This document shows, one piece after another, positions 10,569 to 21,429 of a stretch of 64,000 nt of DNA (position 1 is its first letter; every line of letters starts with the position of its first letter). The notes beneath the pieces were generated by a model. The model had not been told where the DNA came from. It searched no databases and worked only from the letters and a program-made list of their open reading frames with translations. The position numbers were made by a program, and so were the translations under genes. Origin of the DNA: Gambelia wislizenii (lineage: Eukaryota > Chordata > Lepidosauria > Squamata > Crotaphytidae). Where the stretch lies: the NCBI GenBank assembly GCA_030847615.1, contig JAUMIR010000002.1, forward strand, positions 120,676,309 through 120,740,308. Direction: 5' to 3'.

Positions 10569-10770
10569 CAGGATCACTAAAGTGTTACAAAAGTGGGGGA
10601 TAAGTGGGATGAACTTCTGAGTTCTACAGAACACTTTATCAGGCACGAATGTTACAAGGAACTGTTTATCAGGATCACTGAAGTGTTACAAAAATTTTGC
10701 TCAAATGTCATGAACTTCTGAGTTCTCCAGAAGTCTTTATCAAGCAAGTACAGTTGCATCAGTACTCCAG
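10569..10770. repeat. Two-copy tandem duplication, 101-bp period
   Basis: CAGGATCACT(A/G)AAGTGTTACAA starts at 10569 and again at 10670. ATGAACTTCTGAGTTCT follows in both units, then CAGAA...TTTATCA. The units differ by scattered substitutions, so the duplication is not very recent. No coding or known satellite identity. Confidence 0.75.
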
Positions 10771-11112
10771 CCAAGGAGTAAAAATGCACCTTCCAAAAGT
10801 GGCTTTTTTGTGCCCTTGATGAATAGTTCTGGAGTACTCAAAAGATTGCTCTAGTTAACACACTTCTGTAAGTGTTTAGTGGCCCTAATAGATGGTATTA
10901 CCCATCTCTGAATTTCATTCTTTACTTACAGATTTTTTATTCTTGATGATGTCTGATTCTATGGGGATCATGCATGGACACTTCTTCACTATTTTTGTGA
11001 GTTTGCTCCATTTTGTGCAGCTTTTAAAAAACTTATTTTCACTTTTTGGAGGCTCTTTCCCCCTTTGCTATTTCTAAAGACAAACACCAGCATGCTGTCC
11101 TCTGCTTAAGTA

Positions 11113-11334
11113 TAGTCAGGCCCCTGTATCCACAGGGGTTTGGTTCACGGACTTACCGTGGATACCAGAAACTAACAAAATAACAGGACTTCTGGTTAAA
11201 AATATCATAGCGTTGCACTGGAGGACCTCCCTAGGCCTTTTCTAGGAAGACTCTATGCTGTATGTTCTTCTTTTTGTGTTCTGCAGATAACTGAAACCAT
11301 GGATTTAGGTTCCGCTGATACAGGGAGCTGACTG
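11113..11334 (+). mobile_element. Tigger/MER2-like non-autonomous element, copy 1
   Basis: The 5' end GTCAGGCCCCTGTATCCACA and the 3' end GATACAGGGAGCTGACTG are inverted versions of each other, and TA dinucleotides flank both ends, as expected for a Tc1/mariner-Tigger insertion. The layout resembles mammalian MER2-type elements (GGCCCTCCGTATCC...). Related copies are at 19395-19622, 41510-41732 and 46940-47091. Confidence 0.75.
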
Positions 11335-11886
11335 TATATCAGAATATTTCACGAACCCTTTAAGTGCTATCAGATGCTGTGTACTTCCAGAGTGCATACC
11401 TAGCCATTAAAAAAACACATTACAGTCAATGGAGGGCAAAAACTGATTCACCTAGATATACAGTTTATTACACAGAAAGTCATTGCATTTAATTTCTGTT
11501 GTAGAGTAGCCCACAGAATTCGTAAGTTTGTGTTTTACGTAGCACTTGTCAGTCTCTGCTGTGCTACTCATTAAGGGCAAGCTGATCCTGTGATTCCCCC
11601 TGTGGTTACAAAAAATAATGGCAGCAGAATGTTGTAGAAGGCACAAGAATAGTTGTAAGAAGAGGAGGCAACAAAGTGACACCAGCAGACACTTGTATAG
11701 CATCTCTGGCAACTCTTGGGCTAAATGGGGAAGGAGAGAATTTCCATTACAGTCACAATGGCCAACCAACTAGACTTAAGTGGCCCAGTGGCTGGAAGAA
11801 GGCACTGTGTGTAAAAACTCATGGATAGATATTTCCTGGGTAAATTCCTCTAACTCCCCCCCCCCCAAAAAAAACCCTCTCTGTCA

Positions 11887-12019
11887 CAGTGATTCCCAAA
11901 CTCTAGTCTTCCCGGTGTTTCAGACTTCAGTTCCCAGAAGCCTCAGCCACCTTGGCCAATGATTAGGGATTCTGGTAGCTGAAGTGTAAAACATCCAGAC
12001 CGGAGTTTGGGAAACACTG
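11887..12019. mobile_element. Short hAT-type MITE with 8-bp target duplication
   Basis: The termini CAGTGATTCCCAAACTC and GAGTTTGGGAAACACTG are inverted repeats of about 17 bp with one mismatch. The flanking octamers CTCTGTCA (11879-11886) and CCCTATCA (12020-12027) match at 6 of 8 positions, consistent with an aged hAT duplication. The interior contains inverted TTCAGTTCCCAGAA-type sequence. No transposase. Confidence 0.8.
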
Positions 12020-12029
12020 CCCTATCAAA

Positions 12030-13130
12030 TGGAACCGAAGATCCATTTAATTCAGCATCCTTCATTCCACAGCAGCCAATCAGATGCTGCTGAGATGTCT
12101 GCACAAGCAAAACATGGAGACAGTACCTCTCTATTTGCCATTACTCCATAGAAATGGTATTTACTCCCATACTGTCTTTGTCCATCATGACAGGATCTGA
12201 AGTTTCTGAGATGTCTAATAGTCATGGAGAGTCTATAGGCTTAGAAAAGTTACATTTTTGACTACCACACCCAGAACCCTCATCCCAACCAGCATGACTT
12301 ACACAAGTAAATTTTGCAGAAACTGTGGCAATGTGAAAGGAGGGAGGCCATTGTGAGGGTTCATTGGTTGTGGGAAAATGTTTTCATTGGTGGAGGGTGT
12401 TTTGGGCTTTGTGGCTTGTAACATTCAGCATACTGTGTTCCAAGACAAGCTCAACATGGATCTGATTTTCATGAACAATATGGCAACGTAGTTCTACTTG
12501 GAGGAGCAGTATTTTGTGTTGCAGTTAGGAAGTACATTGTAACAGAAACAGGGACTTTGCAAAATTTGTCTTCTGTCACCTCAAAAGAATGGAGAAAAGA
12601 GTAAAAGTGTCTTCATAAACCTTCTCTAAAAAATTGGGAGCAACCATGAAATTGTCTAAACTTTAATTGGAAGATACCTATGCACAATTAGGATGTCACA
12701 TATATAAATACATTTATATATGATAAATATATTTACATTTTTAAAAATTCCAGGTTCTGGGATAGCCTTATCCTCCTTGACCTAACTGTCTTAAAAACCT
12801 GTCTCAGTTAGTGGCTGTTAGCACGCCTCATGACAACAGTTAACAGCAACCTGTTATAACCTTTGGGCTGTTCTGAATCTTGTGTCAATCATTTTCAGTG
12901 GGTAATTCTCAATTCTAGCATTATTAAGTTAGTTAGGTTTTAATACATTTCTTAGCTGTCTTTCAGTGCTGCCATTTTCCAAAGCTGGTATGATGAGAGA
13001 AAGAAAAGGATTTAAGTCCTGATGAGTAACTGATTATACACAGATAATGAACAGACCTGTGTACACAGCACATCAGTCCTGGTGTCCCATGGAGGGAAAT
13101 CAGCTTTCTACAAGGGAGGTGGATGGAGGC
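12030..13130. other. No recognised gene or repeat
   Basis: AT-rich non-coding DNA with a TATATAAATA-rich patch at 12700-12745. Confidence 0.4.
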
Positions 13131-13136
13131 CACATT

Positions 13137-13253
13137 GATAAAGAGAGGCTGGATGGCCATCTGTCAGGAGTGCTTTGATTGTGTATTCCTGCATGGCAGG
13201 GAGTTGGACTGGATGGCCCTTGTGGTCTCGTCAGTGCTATGATTCTATGATTC
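13137..13253 (+). mobile_element. CR1 LINE 3' terminus
   Basis: It retains AGAGGCTGGATGGCCATCTG, the GGACTGGATGGCCCTTGTGG block and ATTCTATGATTC at the end. Only the last 115 bp of CR1 is present, typical of severe 5' truncation. Confidence 0.9.
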
Positions 13254-13259
13254 AGTGAT

Positions 13260-14480
13260 AGGGGAGAATAGAAACTAAGGACTTTATCACACAAGTGTGT
13301 AAAAATGCAGTAATTCTGCAACTTAGCAAAAGCATGGTGCCATTATTACATTATCACACTTTGCCGCAATCATGCAATGCTACCGCTAGTGGAACATTGC
13401 ACGACCACCTACTAGCACTTTATGAATGGGACTGAAGCTTGCATTATTGAAACACTTGTTTGGCCTGTGCATGAGCCTTTTTAAAAAATCTCATCTTTTT
13501 GCGATTTTGCAAAAACACCGTTTCGGCCATTACTGTGAAAAGACACCACTTCAATTAAACAAAAACAAAGAAACAAAGAAATTAACAAATTAACAATTAA
13601 AAAAAACAAAAAAATATGAAGAAAAGGCAACAGTTCATTAAAAGAATGTCTTGGAGGTCCTCTTCACACTTTTCACTGGAAGTTAAATTATGAGTTCACA
13701 TTGGGAATGGGAAGCGGGAAAGAAGGAGGAATGCCCACTCACATCATAATATCGGAACTACAGCAGAAATGAATTATTGCATGCTCATCAAATACCAGGA
13801 AAATGACAATATTGATAGCTATTCACAGGTTTTGCCTGTGTGTGCAAAGGTGGGCCACACGCTGGTCACACACAAGGGGTGTGGGCTGTGGGCTGGCTTC
13901 TTGGCTTCAGAGAGTGGGACACGGGCAGCACTGCCTGCAGTGATGGGCCTGTGTGGTGGTCTGGACTCCATCCCATTTTGTGCCAGTAACAGGGAAGGAA
14001 CGGGACTGATCCACAGGCAGAATACGCCAGCAGGAAGCCCATGTATTCTGGCCTGTGTATATGACCCCCTCCTTTAGGTTTGTGTTTTCCCTTCTGGATT
14101 GTCTTTCTTTCATTTAGCTCACTCTGGGTTTGTATAGGCATGGCTCATCTTCCCACAAGACTGAAACTACCCAAGGAGAGAAGCTTGACAACAAGACTTG
14201 GGGGAATCAGGTGACATCTGAGAGGGGATGACTAGAGAAAAAAACCCATTGCCCTAAACCCATCTGCTCTCCTCTGCAGGCATCCTCTACATTTGAGAAT
14301 TTGTATCAAAAGTTGCTCCTGATACCAAACATAAATCTTCAGTTCCTGTACTGTGTCTGGAGTATAAATTTGACAGGTTAGATGGCAGGATCATACCTTC
14401 TACACATTGCTGTAAATTATGGGTTTGGTATCATGTGGACCCCTGGGTGTTGTTAAAAGGCAACTCCCAGATTTCTTCAT
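13260..14480. other. No recognised gene; A-rich patch
   Basis: A-rich low-complexity sequence occurs at about 13555-13618. The opening GACTTTATCACACAAG resembles the end of the TIR element at 35130-35440, so the 13272-13550 part may be a diverged DNA transposon. I could not find its second end. Confidence 0.35.
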
Positions 14481-14562
14481 CTTTGACTTTGGTGGCTAGG
14501 GCTGTTGGAAGTTGTAGTCCTGCAACGTCTGGAGGGCCATACAGTTCCTGCTCCTGCCCTGA

Positions 14563-14943
14563 CATACCCTCCAACATTTCACAGATGAAAACTGGGAAAT
14601 ATGTGACCAAGCAACATCAGAGTGTGGTCAAGACAGCGAAAGTTACTAACGAGGAAGAACACACAAGCTAAAAGAGGCAGCAGCAGTTCGCTTTTGCCTG
14701 AGTCCACAGGGGAGGACAGAATTCTGCCCCTTCCTGTCTTCCTTCCCTGCTGAGTTAGTTAACTGGGTACACATTAGTTTTGCATTTTGAACTCAGTTTG
14801 CTACAAGTGAAGTAAGCAGAGGATGAAGGAGAAATGTGGGAGGAGGAAAGAGAAACTGGGACACTTTAAAAGCAGCTGAAAAAGAGGATAACAGAGGACT
14901 AATCAGGACTGTACCTGCAAAATCAGGACAATAGGAGAGTATG
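14563..14943 (+). mobile_element. TIR-1 non-autonomous DNA transposon, copy 1
   Basis: The element starts CATACCCTCCAACATTTCAC and ends GGACAATAGGAGAGTATG, an imperfect terminal inverted repeat. CTGAC occurs at both borders (14559-14563 and 14944-14948) and may be target duplication. The same body, with CAAGCAACATCAGAGTGTGG, TTTGCTTTTGCCTGAGTC and AGAGAAACTGGGACA, recurs at about 20407, 28281, 54116 and 54508. No coding capacity; the superfamily is uncertain. Confidence 0.75.
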
Positions 14944-14949
14944 CTGACT

Positions 14950-15985
14950 CAGCTATCAAAGGAATGAACACTCCTTTGCTTTTTAGCCTCAGTTCCCTTG
15001 GCAGTCTTCTAACATATTAGGAAGTTTGCTTTTTCTTCTTATACTGTGTCACTTGGAATGGCTCCCTAGTTCTCTCATTACAATTACTCATGGAATAGTT
15101 TTGTCCGTACATTTGAGTCCCTGTTGGATCACATTTGCATCCCATTTGGCTTCTTTGAAAGGACGTCCTGTGTGGAAGGATATACACTGGGCAATCATGG
15201 AAGTCCCTAAGGTGGAGGACTGACTTTGCATCATGGTGGAAAGACCAGATCTCATTACTGGCAGCTTCCAAAACACTGCAGCTGAAGTGCATAAGCAGTT
15301 CCAATATGGACTATTTTCTTTGGCGGATGCATAAATAAATAAACCTCTTAGCTCACAGGATTGGTTTGTTTTCTCAGGGCATTGTTTTCAAAGCTGTGTT
15401 TTGCCTGGCAAGGTGATGAAGCAATGCGTACTCTGCGCATTGTACAGAAATGGGTGGCTCATAGCTGTGTGTGGATGTGCTCCCTGCAGCTACCCCTCAT
15501 TTCTTACCCAGATAGCTATTTCCTGTCACCTCCATTTCATTCACCTCAGTTTCACTGTCATAGCTCAGCAGGGAATTCAATTGAAGTACATCTTCAGAGA
15601 GAACAGTCATTATGAAAATGCTTTCATTTTTGGAAAAAAAATCCTTCTTTAGGTTATCATAATGCTTGAAAGCACAATGTTTATGTTCCCTCCTCCTTTT
15701 TAGAGCATCAGTAAAGCCCTTTTGCAGACTGATCAGCTGAGCCTCTGAGAGCTCTTCACCACTACCACCACTGCAGAAATAGTTGCTTTTTCAATGAAGA
15801 AAGCACCATTTTAAAAACATACACAGAACACCAGGTGGGAGGGGAAGTTGATTCATGGAGAGGGGAACAGGCCATTAGGCAAAAGCTGTTACAGGGGCAG
15901 GACTGTGGTAAAAGTTCTTACCTCTGTTTGGATTGGTGCTTTGGCCTGCTTGTCACAGGAACTTTGAGGAAGTATTTGGAACTAG
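14950..15985. other. No recognised gene or repeat
   Basis: Non-coding DNA. The overlapping frames at 15017-15304 and 15361-15652 lie on both strands and have no recognisable domain. Confidence 0.4.
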
Positions 15986-16161
15986 TGGTCCTTTCACACT
16001 GCACAGTGCTAGTGCTATGATTCCACTTAAACTGCCATGGTAGCCTCCTGGGTTAGAATTTGCAATTTAGAATTCTCAGCTAGAGAACTTGAGTGCCTCA
16101 CCAAACTGCAAATCCCAGGATTCCCATAATTGTGCTGTGATTGTGTTTGTGTGAAAGGGCG
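15986..16161. mobile_element. Palindromic MITE, family C (CCTTTCACAC ends), copy 1
   Basis: It begins GGTCCTTTCACACTGCACAG and ends GTTTGTGTGAAAGGGC. The interior is the standard palindrome with ATTCCACTTAAACTGCCATGG on the left and AAATCCCAGGATTCCCATAA on the right. Other copies lie at 24019, 34642, 42049 and 44026. Confidence 0.75.
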
Positions 16162-16459
16162 CAGATATGTGATTTCTTAATGGATTGTATTTAGATACAT
16201 ACGGTACAGATAACTCTTCTACCAAATGCTGCTGTTGAGGATAGTGATGATCCTCTGCCTTTTTCCAAATCCAGGACTCAAGGCAACTTAGGCAGAAGTT
16301 AAAACAGATGCAGCTAAAAGATTTACATTATACAAAAGTTGAAAAATATAATCAAAACAACAAATGTAGACAGAAAAGCTCAGGGCAAACGTTTCAGGAG
16401 GCTGTAGTAGTGGTGTAACTTTGAGGTGGGGGGGGATGAGGGCATCAAATCATGTACTA

Positions 16460-16992
16460 TAGAATCACAGAGTTGGAAGAGACTACAAGGGCCATCTAGT
16501 CCAACCCCCTGCCCTGCAGGAACACACAATCAAAGCAGACAGATGACCATCCAGCCTCTGTTTAAAAACCTCCAAAGGAGACTCCACCACACTCTGAGCC
16601 AGTGTATTCCACTGTCAAACAGCTCTTACCATCAGTAAGTTCTTCCTAATGTTTAGGTGGAATCTCTTTTCCTGTAGTTTGATCCCATTGCTCTGTGTCC
16701 TAGTCTCTAGAGCAGCAGAAAACAAGCCTGCTCCATCCTCGGGATGACATCCCTTCAAATACTTAAACATGGCTGTCATGTCACCTCTTAACCTTCTCTT
16801 TTCTAGGCTAAACATACCCAGCTCCTTAAGCTGTTCCTCATAGGGCATGGCTTCCAGACCTTTCATCATTTTGGTTGCCCTCCTTTGGACACATTTCAGA
16901 TTGTCAATATCCGTTTTGACTTGTGGTGCCCAGAACAGGACAAAGTATTCCAGGTGAGGTTTGACCAAAGCGGAATAGAGTGGCACTATTAT
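16460..16992 (-). mobile_element. CR1 LINE 3' part, reverse orientation
   Basis: The reverse-strand frame at 16615-16986 encodes the C-terminal CR1 ORF2 segment ([52 protein letters not shown]). The 3' tail is at the left (AGAATCACAGAGTTGGAAG). It is cut off at the right where a foldback element begins. Confidence 0.92.
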
Positions 16993-16998
16993 TTTCAG

Positions 16999-17272
16999 GC
17001 ATTGTCTCTGAAAATAAGAATTCTGTACCCGCTGTGAAATTTTCCTTCACTCTCCAAATTTCAAGCATTGCAGAGAGTAGACACTGAAAACTGTCCACAA
17101 TTAGAACTTTTATATTTGTTTTATTCACATTCCCTTGGTAACTTTGCCAGCCTTTTTCTTTGGATGTCTAAATTGCATTTCTAAATGTTCAACTGAAGTT
17201 TTAAGTTGCTACAATGCTAGAAATTTGTGGACTAAAGGAAAATTTCAATTGGGGAAGAGAGTTCTTAATTAG
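16999..17272. mobile_element. Palindromic MITE, family B, copy 2
   Basis: The left segment containing CTCCAAATTTCAAGCATTGC is the inverse of the right segment CTACAATGCTAGAAATTTG. The centre (CATTCCCTTGGTAACTTTGC onward) matches the reverse strand of the copy at 7564-7849. It separates two CR1 fragments in opposite orientation. Confidence 0.6.
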
Positions 17273-17278
17273 TGTTTT

Positions 17279-17915
17279 ATTGATCATAAGTTGAACATGA
17301 GCCAGTAATGTGATGATGCAACAAAGAAGATGAATGCTATTTTAGCTTGTATTTAATAGAAGCATAGTTTCCAAGTCAAGGGAAATTATAGTCCCACTAT
17401 ATTCTGTGCTCATCAGGCCTCATCTGGAATACTGTGTTCAATTCTGGACACCTCATTTTAAGAACAATATAGACAACTTGGAGTAGGTTCAGAGAAGGGC
17501 AACAAGAATTATAAGAGGTATGGGGATCCAAACATATGAGGAAAGGTTGAAGGAGCTGGCTCAGCTTGGTGAAAAGAAGACTGAGGAATGACATGACTGA
17601 CCTCTTTAAATACCTCAAGGGTTGTCACAGAGAGGAAGGGTCAGGCGTGTTCTCTGCTGCCCCGGCGTGTAGGACCAGGTCTAATAGTTTCAAGTTACAG
17701 GAGGGTAGATTTCGATTGAATATTAGAAGGGACCTCTTGACAGTACGAGCAGTTTGGCAACAGAACTGATTGCCTAGAGAGGTGGTGGGATCTCCTCTGT
17801 ACATTTCCAAAAAGAGGCTGGACAGCCACCTGCTGGGGATGCTTTAGCTGGAGATCCTGCACTGAGCAGAGGGTTGGACTCTGGCCCATGAGGCCCCTTC
17901 AGATTCTATGATTCT
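17279..17915 (+). mobile_element. Older, diverged CR1 LINE fragment
   Basis: It follows the post-RT part of CR1 ORF2 (GTTGAACATGAGCCAGTAAT, then CTCATCAGGCCTCATCTGGA, then LEKRRLRxDM-like and [12 protein letters not shown] coding) to a tail with GATTCTATGATTCTAC. It carries many stops and frame changes and differs clearly from the 8.5-kb and 48-kb copies, so it represents an older subfamily. Confidence 0.88.
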
Positions 17916-17919
17916 ACAC

Positions 17920-19390
17920 CCTGTGTTGTGCTGCATGTTGCTTTAGTTCTCAGAGTTTTTGTTTGTTTGTTTTAAAAAATATCTAAACAATGTTTCTGTT
18001 GTTCTGTACTATTGTCTGGCAATTCCCAGCATTAGCCACAATATTTTATTCCCATCATCGAGTGGGTTTCTTTTAAATTCCAAGACATGTTGAGGAAAGA
18101 AGTCTCCTTCTCTTCTCCTTTCCTAGTGTTATAGTGTGTCAGTACATCAGTGAAATGGCACTTTTGCACTATACATCTAATTTTTTTAAAAAAAGGAGAA
18201 AATTTGCCCCTCAAACTACAGGATCACTTCAGTAATCCATGCCCCCAGTTTAAAAAAAAAAAAACTTTGGAAGAAACTTAGGGAAGAACCAGGAAATTGT
18301 TTAAAACAGCGTAGGAAAAGGAATGGACTGAGCAAACACAGAGGAGACAACAACTGGCAAAACCTGACAAAACTCAAGGAGCTATATTGTTAAGAATCAC
18401 ACTTCTTTAGACCATTGTGGAAGAGCAGTTCCACTTGTAGCAAACAGGGGAAGAACATTGATTGATTCAGCCTTAGGAACTGTCAGTCTGAAGGTGCTTC
18501 TAAGATCTTAGTGTGTTATGTCCTCTGCGTATTATGAGGATCAGCTCCTCTACCTTTTTAATTTGGGTTTGGACCACATACAGCAGCACTAGTTTATTTT
18601 AGTTAGGCTAGGCATAATTTTCTGAAGAGATTTGCAACAGAGGTACCCAGTTCTTCCAGCGTTTTTTGCAGACTCTGTTACAGGAGCAGCAGTAGTTGTG
18701 TTCTTCCTCTTGCAAGGCTTGATTGCAGTGCACCACAATTAGCAAGTTGCGTACGTTTCTTTCCCAGAGGGCAGCTAGGGACATGAGAATTGGGTTTGTG
18801 TTTTTAGACTGGAGTGGCCACCTTGGCTCCTGTAAGCAGGGGAAGGAACTGGAGCAACGGTCCTGAGCAAAATTCAGGGCCTTCAGCTGGCCTGGTATGT
18901 CACCATGGAAGTCACGCAACAGCAAATGGTCATTAGCAACAGAGAAGCTTGGAGTCAGCGGCGCAGGCCAAGATCTAATTGCCAATTTGTAGGGCATGTT
19001 GTTTCCATTGTCAGCCAAACACTGAATAGTGAGAAAGCATTTAGGGCCATGATTTATGCTATAAACTTTATATATAAGCCTTCAGAGAAAATTCAGGAGC
19101 TCATTTGAATTCAAGTGTAGAAACCAGAGCAATGGGAAATGAGGGACGAGAGGCCATCAATATGTACTAGGTGGGAAGTCACCTAACAAGTTTCTATATT
19201 ATTTGAAAATCATAAATTATGTTCCACCAATCCCTTATATTTTATTAAAGTGTATATATCTGAGTGTGTAAACACAAAGCATTTTATTGGTATATGATGA
19301 GATTTCATGCTGTTCCTTACTTTTCTGGTGGCTACAAAATATTATAATGGAAAGCTGGATCCTCAGTTTCATCATCTATAAATTCAAGAA
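17920..19390. other. No recognised gene or repeat
   Basis: Non-coding DNA with a short poly-A run near 18252-18263. The reverse frame at 18608-19018 (136 aa) has no recognised domain or splice context. Confidence 0.4.
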
Positions 19391-19394
19391 AATA

Positions 19395-19528
19395 CTGTGG
19401 GCCCTTGGTATCTGCTGTGGTTTGGTCACAGGATCTCCCATGGATACCAAAATCTGTGGATGCTCAAGTCCCATTATATGCAGTGGTGTAATAAAAAGTA
19501 TCACTTATATTAAATGGCAAAATCAACG

Positions 19529-19565
<37 letters not shown>

Positions 19566-19622
19566 GGTATATATTTGTTTTTGGAATCTTTTCAAGCCTT
19601 AAATGATACAGAGGGCTGACTG
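19395..19622 (+). mobile_element. Tigger/MER2-like non-autonomous element, copy 2
   Basis: It begins CTGTGGGCCCTTGGTATCTG and ends ATACAGAGGGCTGACTG, with TA at both borders (19393-19394 and 19623-19624). The internal GGATGCTCAAGTCCCATTAT block is shared with the copy at 41510. A long (TA)n expansion lies inside it. Confidence 0.85.
19530..19563. repeat. (TA)n microsatellite inside a Tigger-like element
   Basis: About seventeen uninterrupted AT/TA units, followed after a short break (CCGG) by a few more. The YIYIYI translations on both strands are artefacts of this repeat. Confidence 0.95.
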
Positions 19623-19624
19623 TA

Positions 19625-20405
19625 CTGAGTGTTTTGTAAAGTTTTAATAAAGTCCTCTCGTTCTCTTTGAGCTTTTGCATGTACCCACAACATTTAGGGT
19701 TCATTCCTTCCTTTCTCTCTTCTCAAGGTTGCTGTGAAATAGTTCTATTTCCTCTTAACCTAGACAATCCCATCCTTCACCGCTCTGTGACTTGCTTCTC
19801 TCACGTCCATCCTCTTACTCTTTCTTGACATTCCTGTCCTGTCACTCTGATGTAGAAGGCTGGGTTATTAATGGTGCACTTGCAGCAAATCCTCCAGGGC
19901 CCTCTGTGGCAAGGGGCCCCATGCCCCTGCTGGTGACAGAGTAATACTGTCAAGAGAGAAATGTGCTGGGAGTCAGAGGTGGGTGTAGATCTCTCTAACC
20001 TAACCCTTCCCAAATATTGGTAGCATTTTCCACCCACCCTTGCCTCTTTTCCCAGCTGCTTCTGAGATGCTAACATCAGTTGTGTTGGTTTGGACAAAGA
20101 CAAGGAGAGTGCTTAGAGCTGCTTCCTCTCACAGTGGCTGAAAAGGTCTGGCCTTTGGAAGAATTCCTTCTGGCTGGCAGTTCCACCATGCCTAATAGCT
20201 GCTGGCCCTCCAACTTCTTGCATATGCCCAAATGGGACCCTGTTTTTGGAATTGCTCCAAGATCTCAACAGCCTTCGTGCAGGCCCATTTATGTATGTTG
20301 CCAGCAGTCTACCAAAGACTTGTTGCTTTTAATAACAGTGCAACAGGTTCAAGGGGTGTGGTCAACACCATTATATGTGACTCCATAATATGTGGTTGAC
20401 TCTAT
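19625..20405. other. No recognised gene or repeat
   Basis: Unassigned; short frames on both strands lack identifiable domains. Confidence 0.4.
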
Positions 20406-20406
20406 T

Positions 20407-20743
20407 ATATACTCCATAGATGAAAACTGGCACACGTGTGGCCAAGCAACATCAGAATGTGGTCAAAATGGCAAGAGTTATGAATGAGGAAGGACACACA
20501 AGTTAGGAGAGGCTGCAGCAATTTGCTTTTGCCCAAACATACTGGGAAGGATAAGATTCCACCCCTCCTCTCTCCCCTGCTGAGTTAACTGAGTGCAAAT
20601 TACTTTTGCTCTTTGAACTCAGTTTGCAGTAATTGAAGTAAAGTGAAGACAGGGGGAAAGTGGGACAAGAAGAGAGAGAAACTGGGACATTTTGAAAGCA
20701 GCTTTAAAAAGTGGGGTGACAAAGGATTCATTGGGACTGCCCC
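20407..20743 (+). mobile_element. TIR-1 element, copy 2 (ends degraded)
   Basis: It shares CAAGCAACATCAGAATGTGG, TTTGCTTTTGCCCAAAC, ACTTTTGCTCTTTGAACTCA and AGAGAAACTGGGACATTTTG with the other TIR-1 copies. The first terminal repeat is reduced to TATACTCCATAGATG and the last is missing after GGGACTGCCCC. Confidence 0.7.
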
Positions 20744-20849
20744 TCTATCTGAAATCTCCTTTTCTGTTTGAATGCTGCTGCTCCTGTCATTCTCCAAAGA
20801 AACATATATAGTCCAACATTACAAGTGGTGACAATAACTCCACTTCTCC

Positions 20850-20963
20850 TGGATGGCCATCTGTCGGGGATGCTTTGATCAAGATTTCCTGCGTGGCAGG
20901 GGGTTGGACTGGATGGCCCTCGTGGTCTCTTCCAACTCTGCAATTCTATGATTCTATGATTCT
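20850..20963 (+). mobile_element. CR1 LINE 3' terminus
   Basis: It has CTGGATGGCCATCTGTCGGG, GGGGTTGGACTGGATGGCC and the repeats ATTCTATGATTCTATGATTC. It is very similar to the young copies at 9.7 and 49.2 kb but reduced to the last 114 bp. Confidence 0.92.
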
Positions 20964-21017
20964 AAGTGTTGAAATAGCTAGTAGTATTAAACAAAGAGAT
21001 GTTTTACTCCCTGTGTC

Positions 21018-21425
21018 ACAGTGTTAGAATCTGGAACCATCCAATGGAGCTGAACGGTGGGGGATTCCAGACAGAACAAAGGAAGCACTTCTACCAGTAG
21101 TACACTAGTACATACATACATAAACAATTGAATTCGTTTCCTTAAATCTAGTGATGGACGCCAACCTGGGCAGCTTTAAAAAGGGATTAGACCAATTCAC
21201 AGAGGATAAAGCAATTAGTGACCATTAGTCACAATGGCTGGATATTACGTCTGGTATCAGAGGCATAGTGCCTCTGAATACCAGTTACGCTGGAATTACA
21301 CAAACAAGAGAATGCTATTGCGTTCATGTCCTGCTTCTGTTCTTTCTGCAAGCATCTGGTCAGCCACAGTGGGAAGAAATTCTGGACTAGGTAGGCCTTC
21401 GGTCTGATTTTATGTTTTTATTTAC
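21018..21425 (+). mobile_element. Probable LINE 3'UTR (CR1/L3-like)
   Basis: It contains the ordered blocks GGATTCCAGACAGAACAAAG, GATGGACGCCAACCTGGGCA, GGATTAGACCAATTCACAG, CACAATGGCTGGATAT and CTGGACTAGGTAGGCC..GGTCTGATTTT. I recognise this arrangement as a common reptilian LINE 3' end. The clade assignment rests on memory of family structure, not alignment. Confidence 0.55.
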
Positions 21426-21429
21426 TTGG

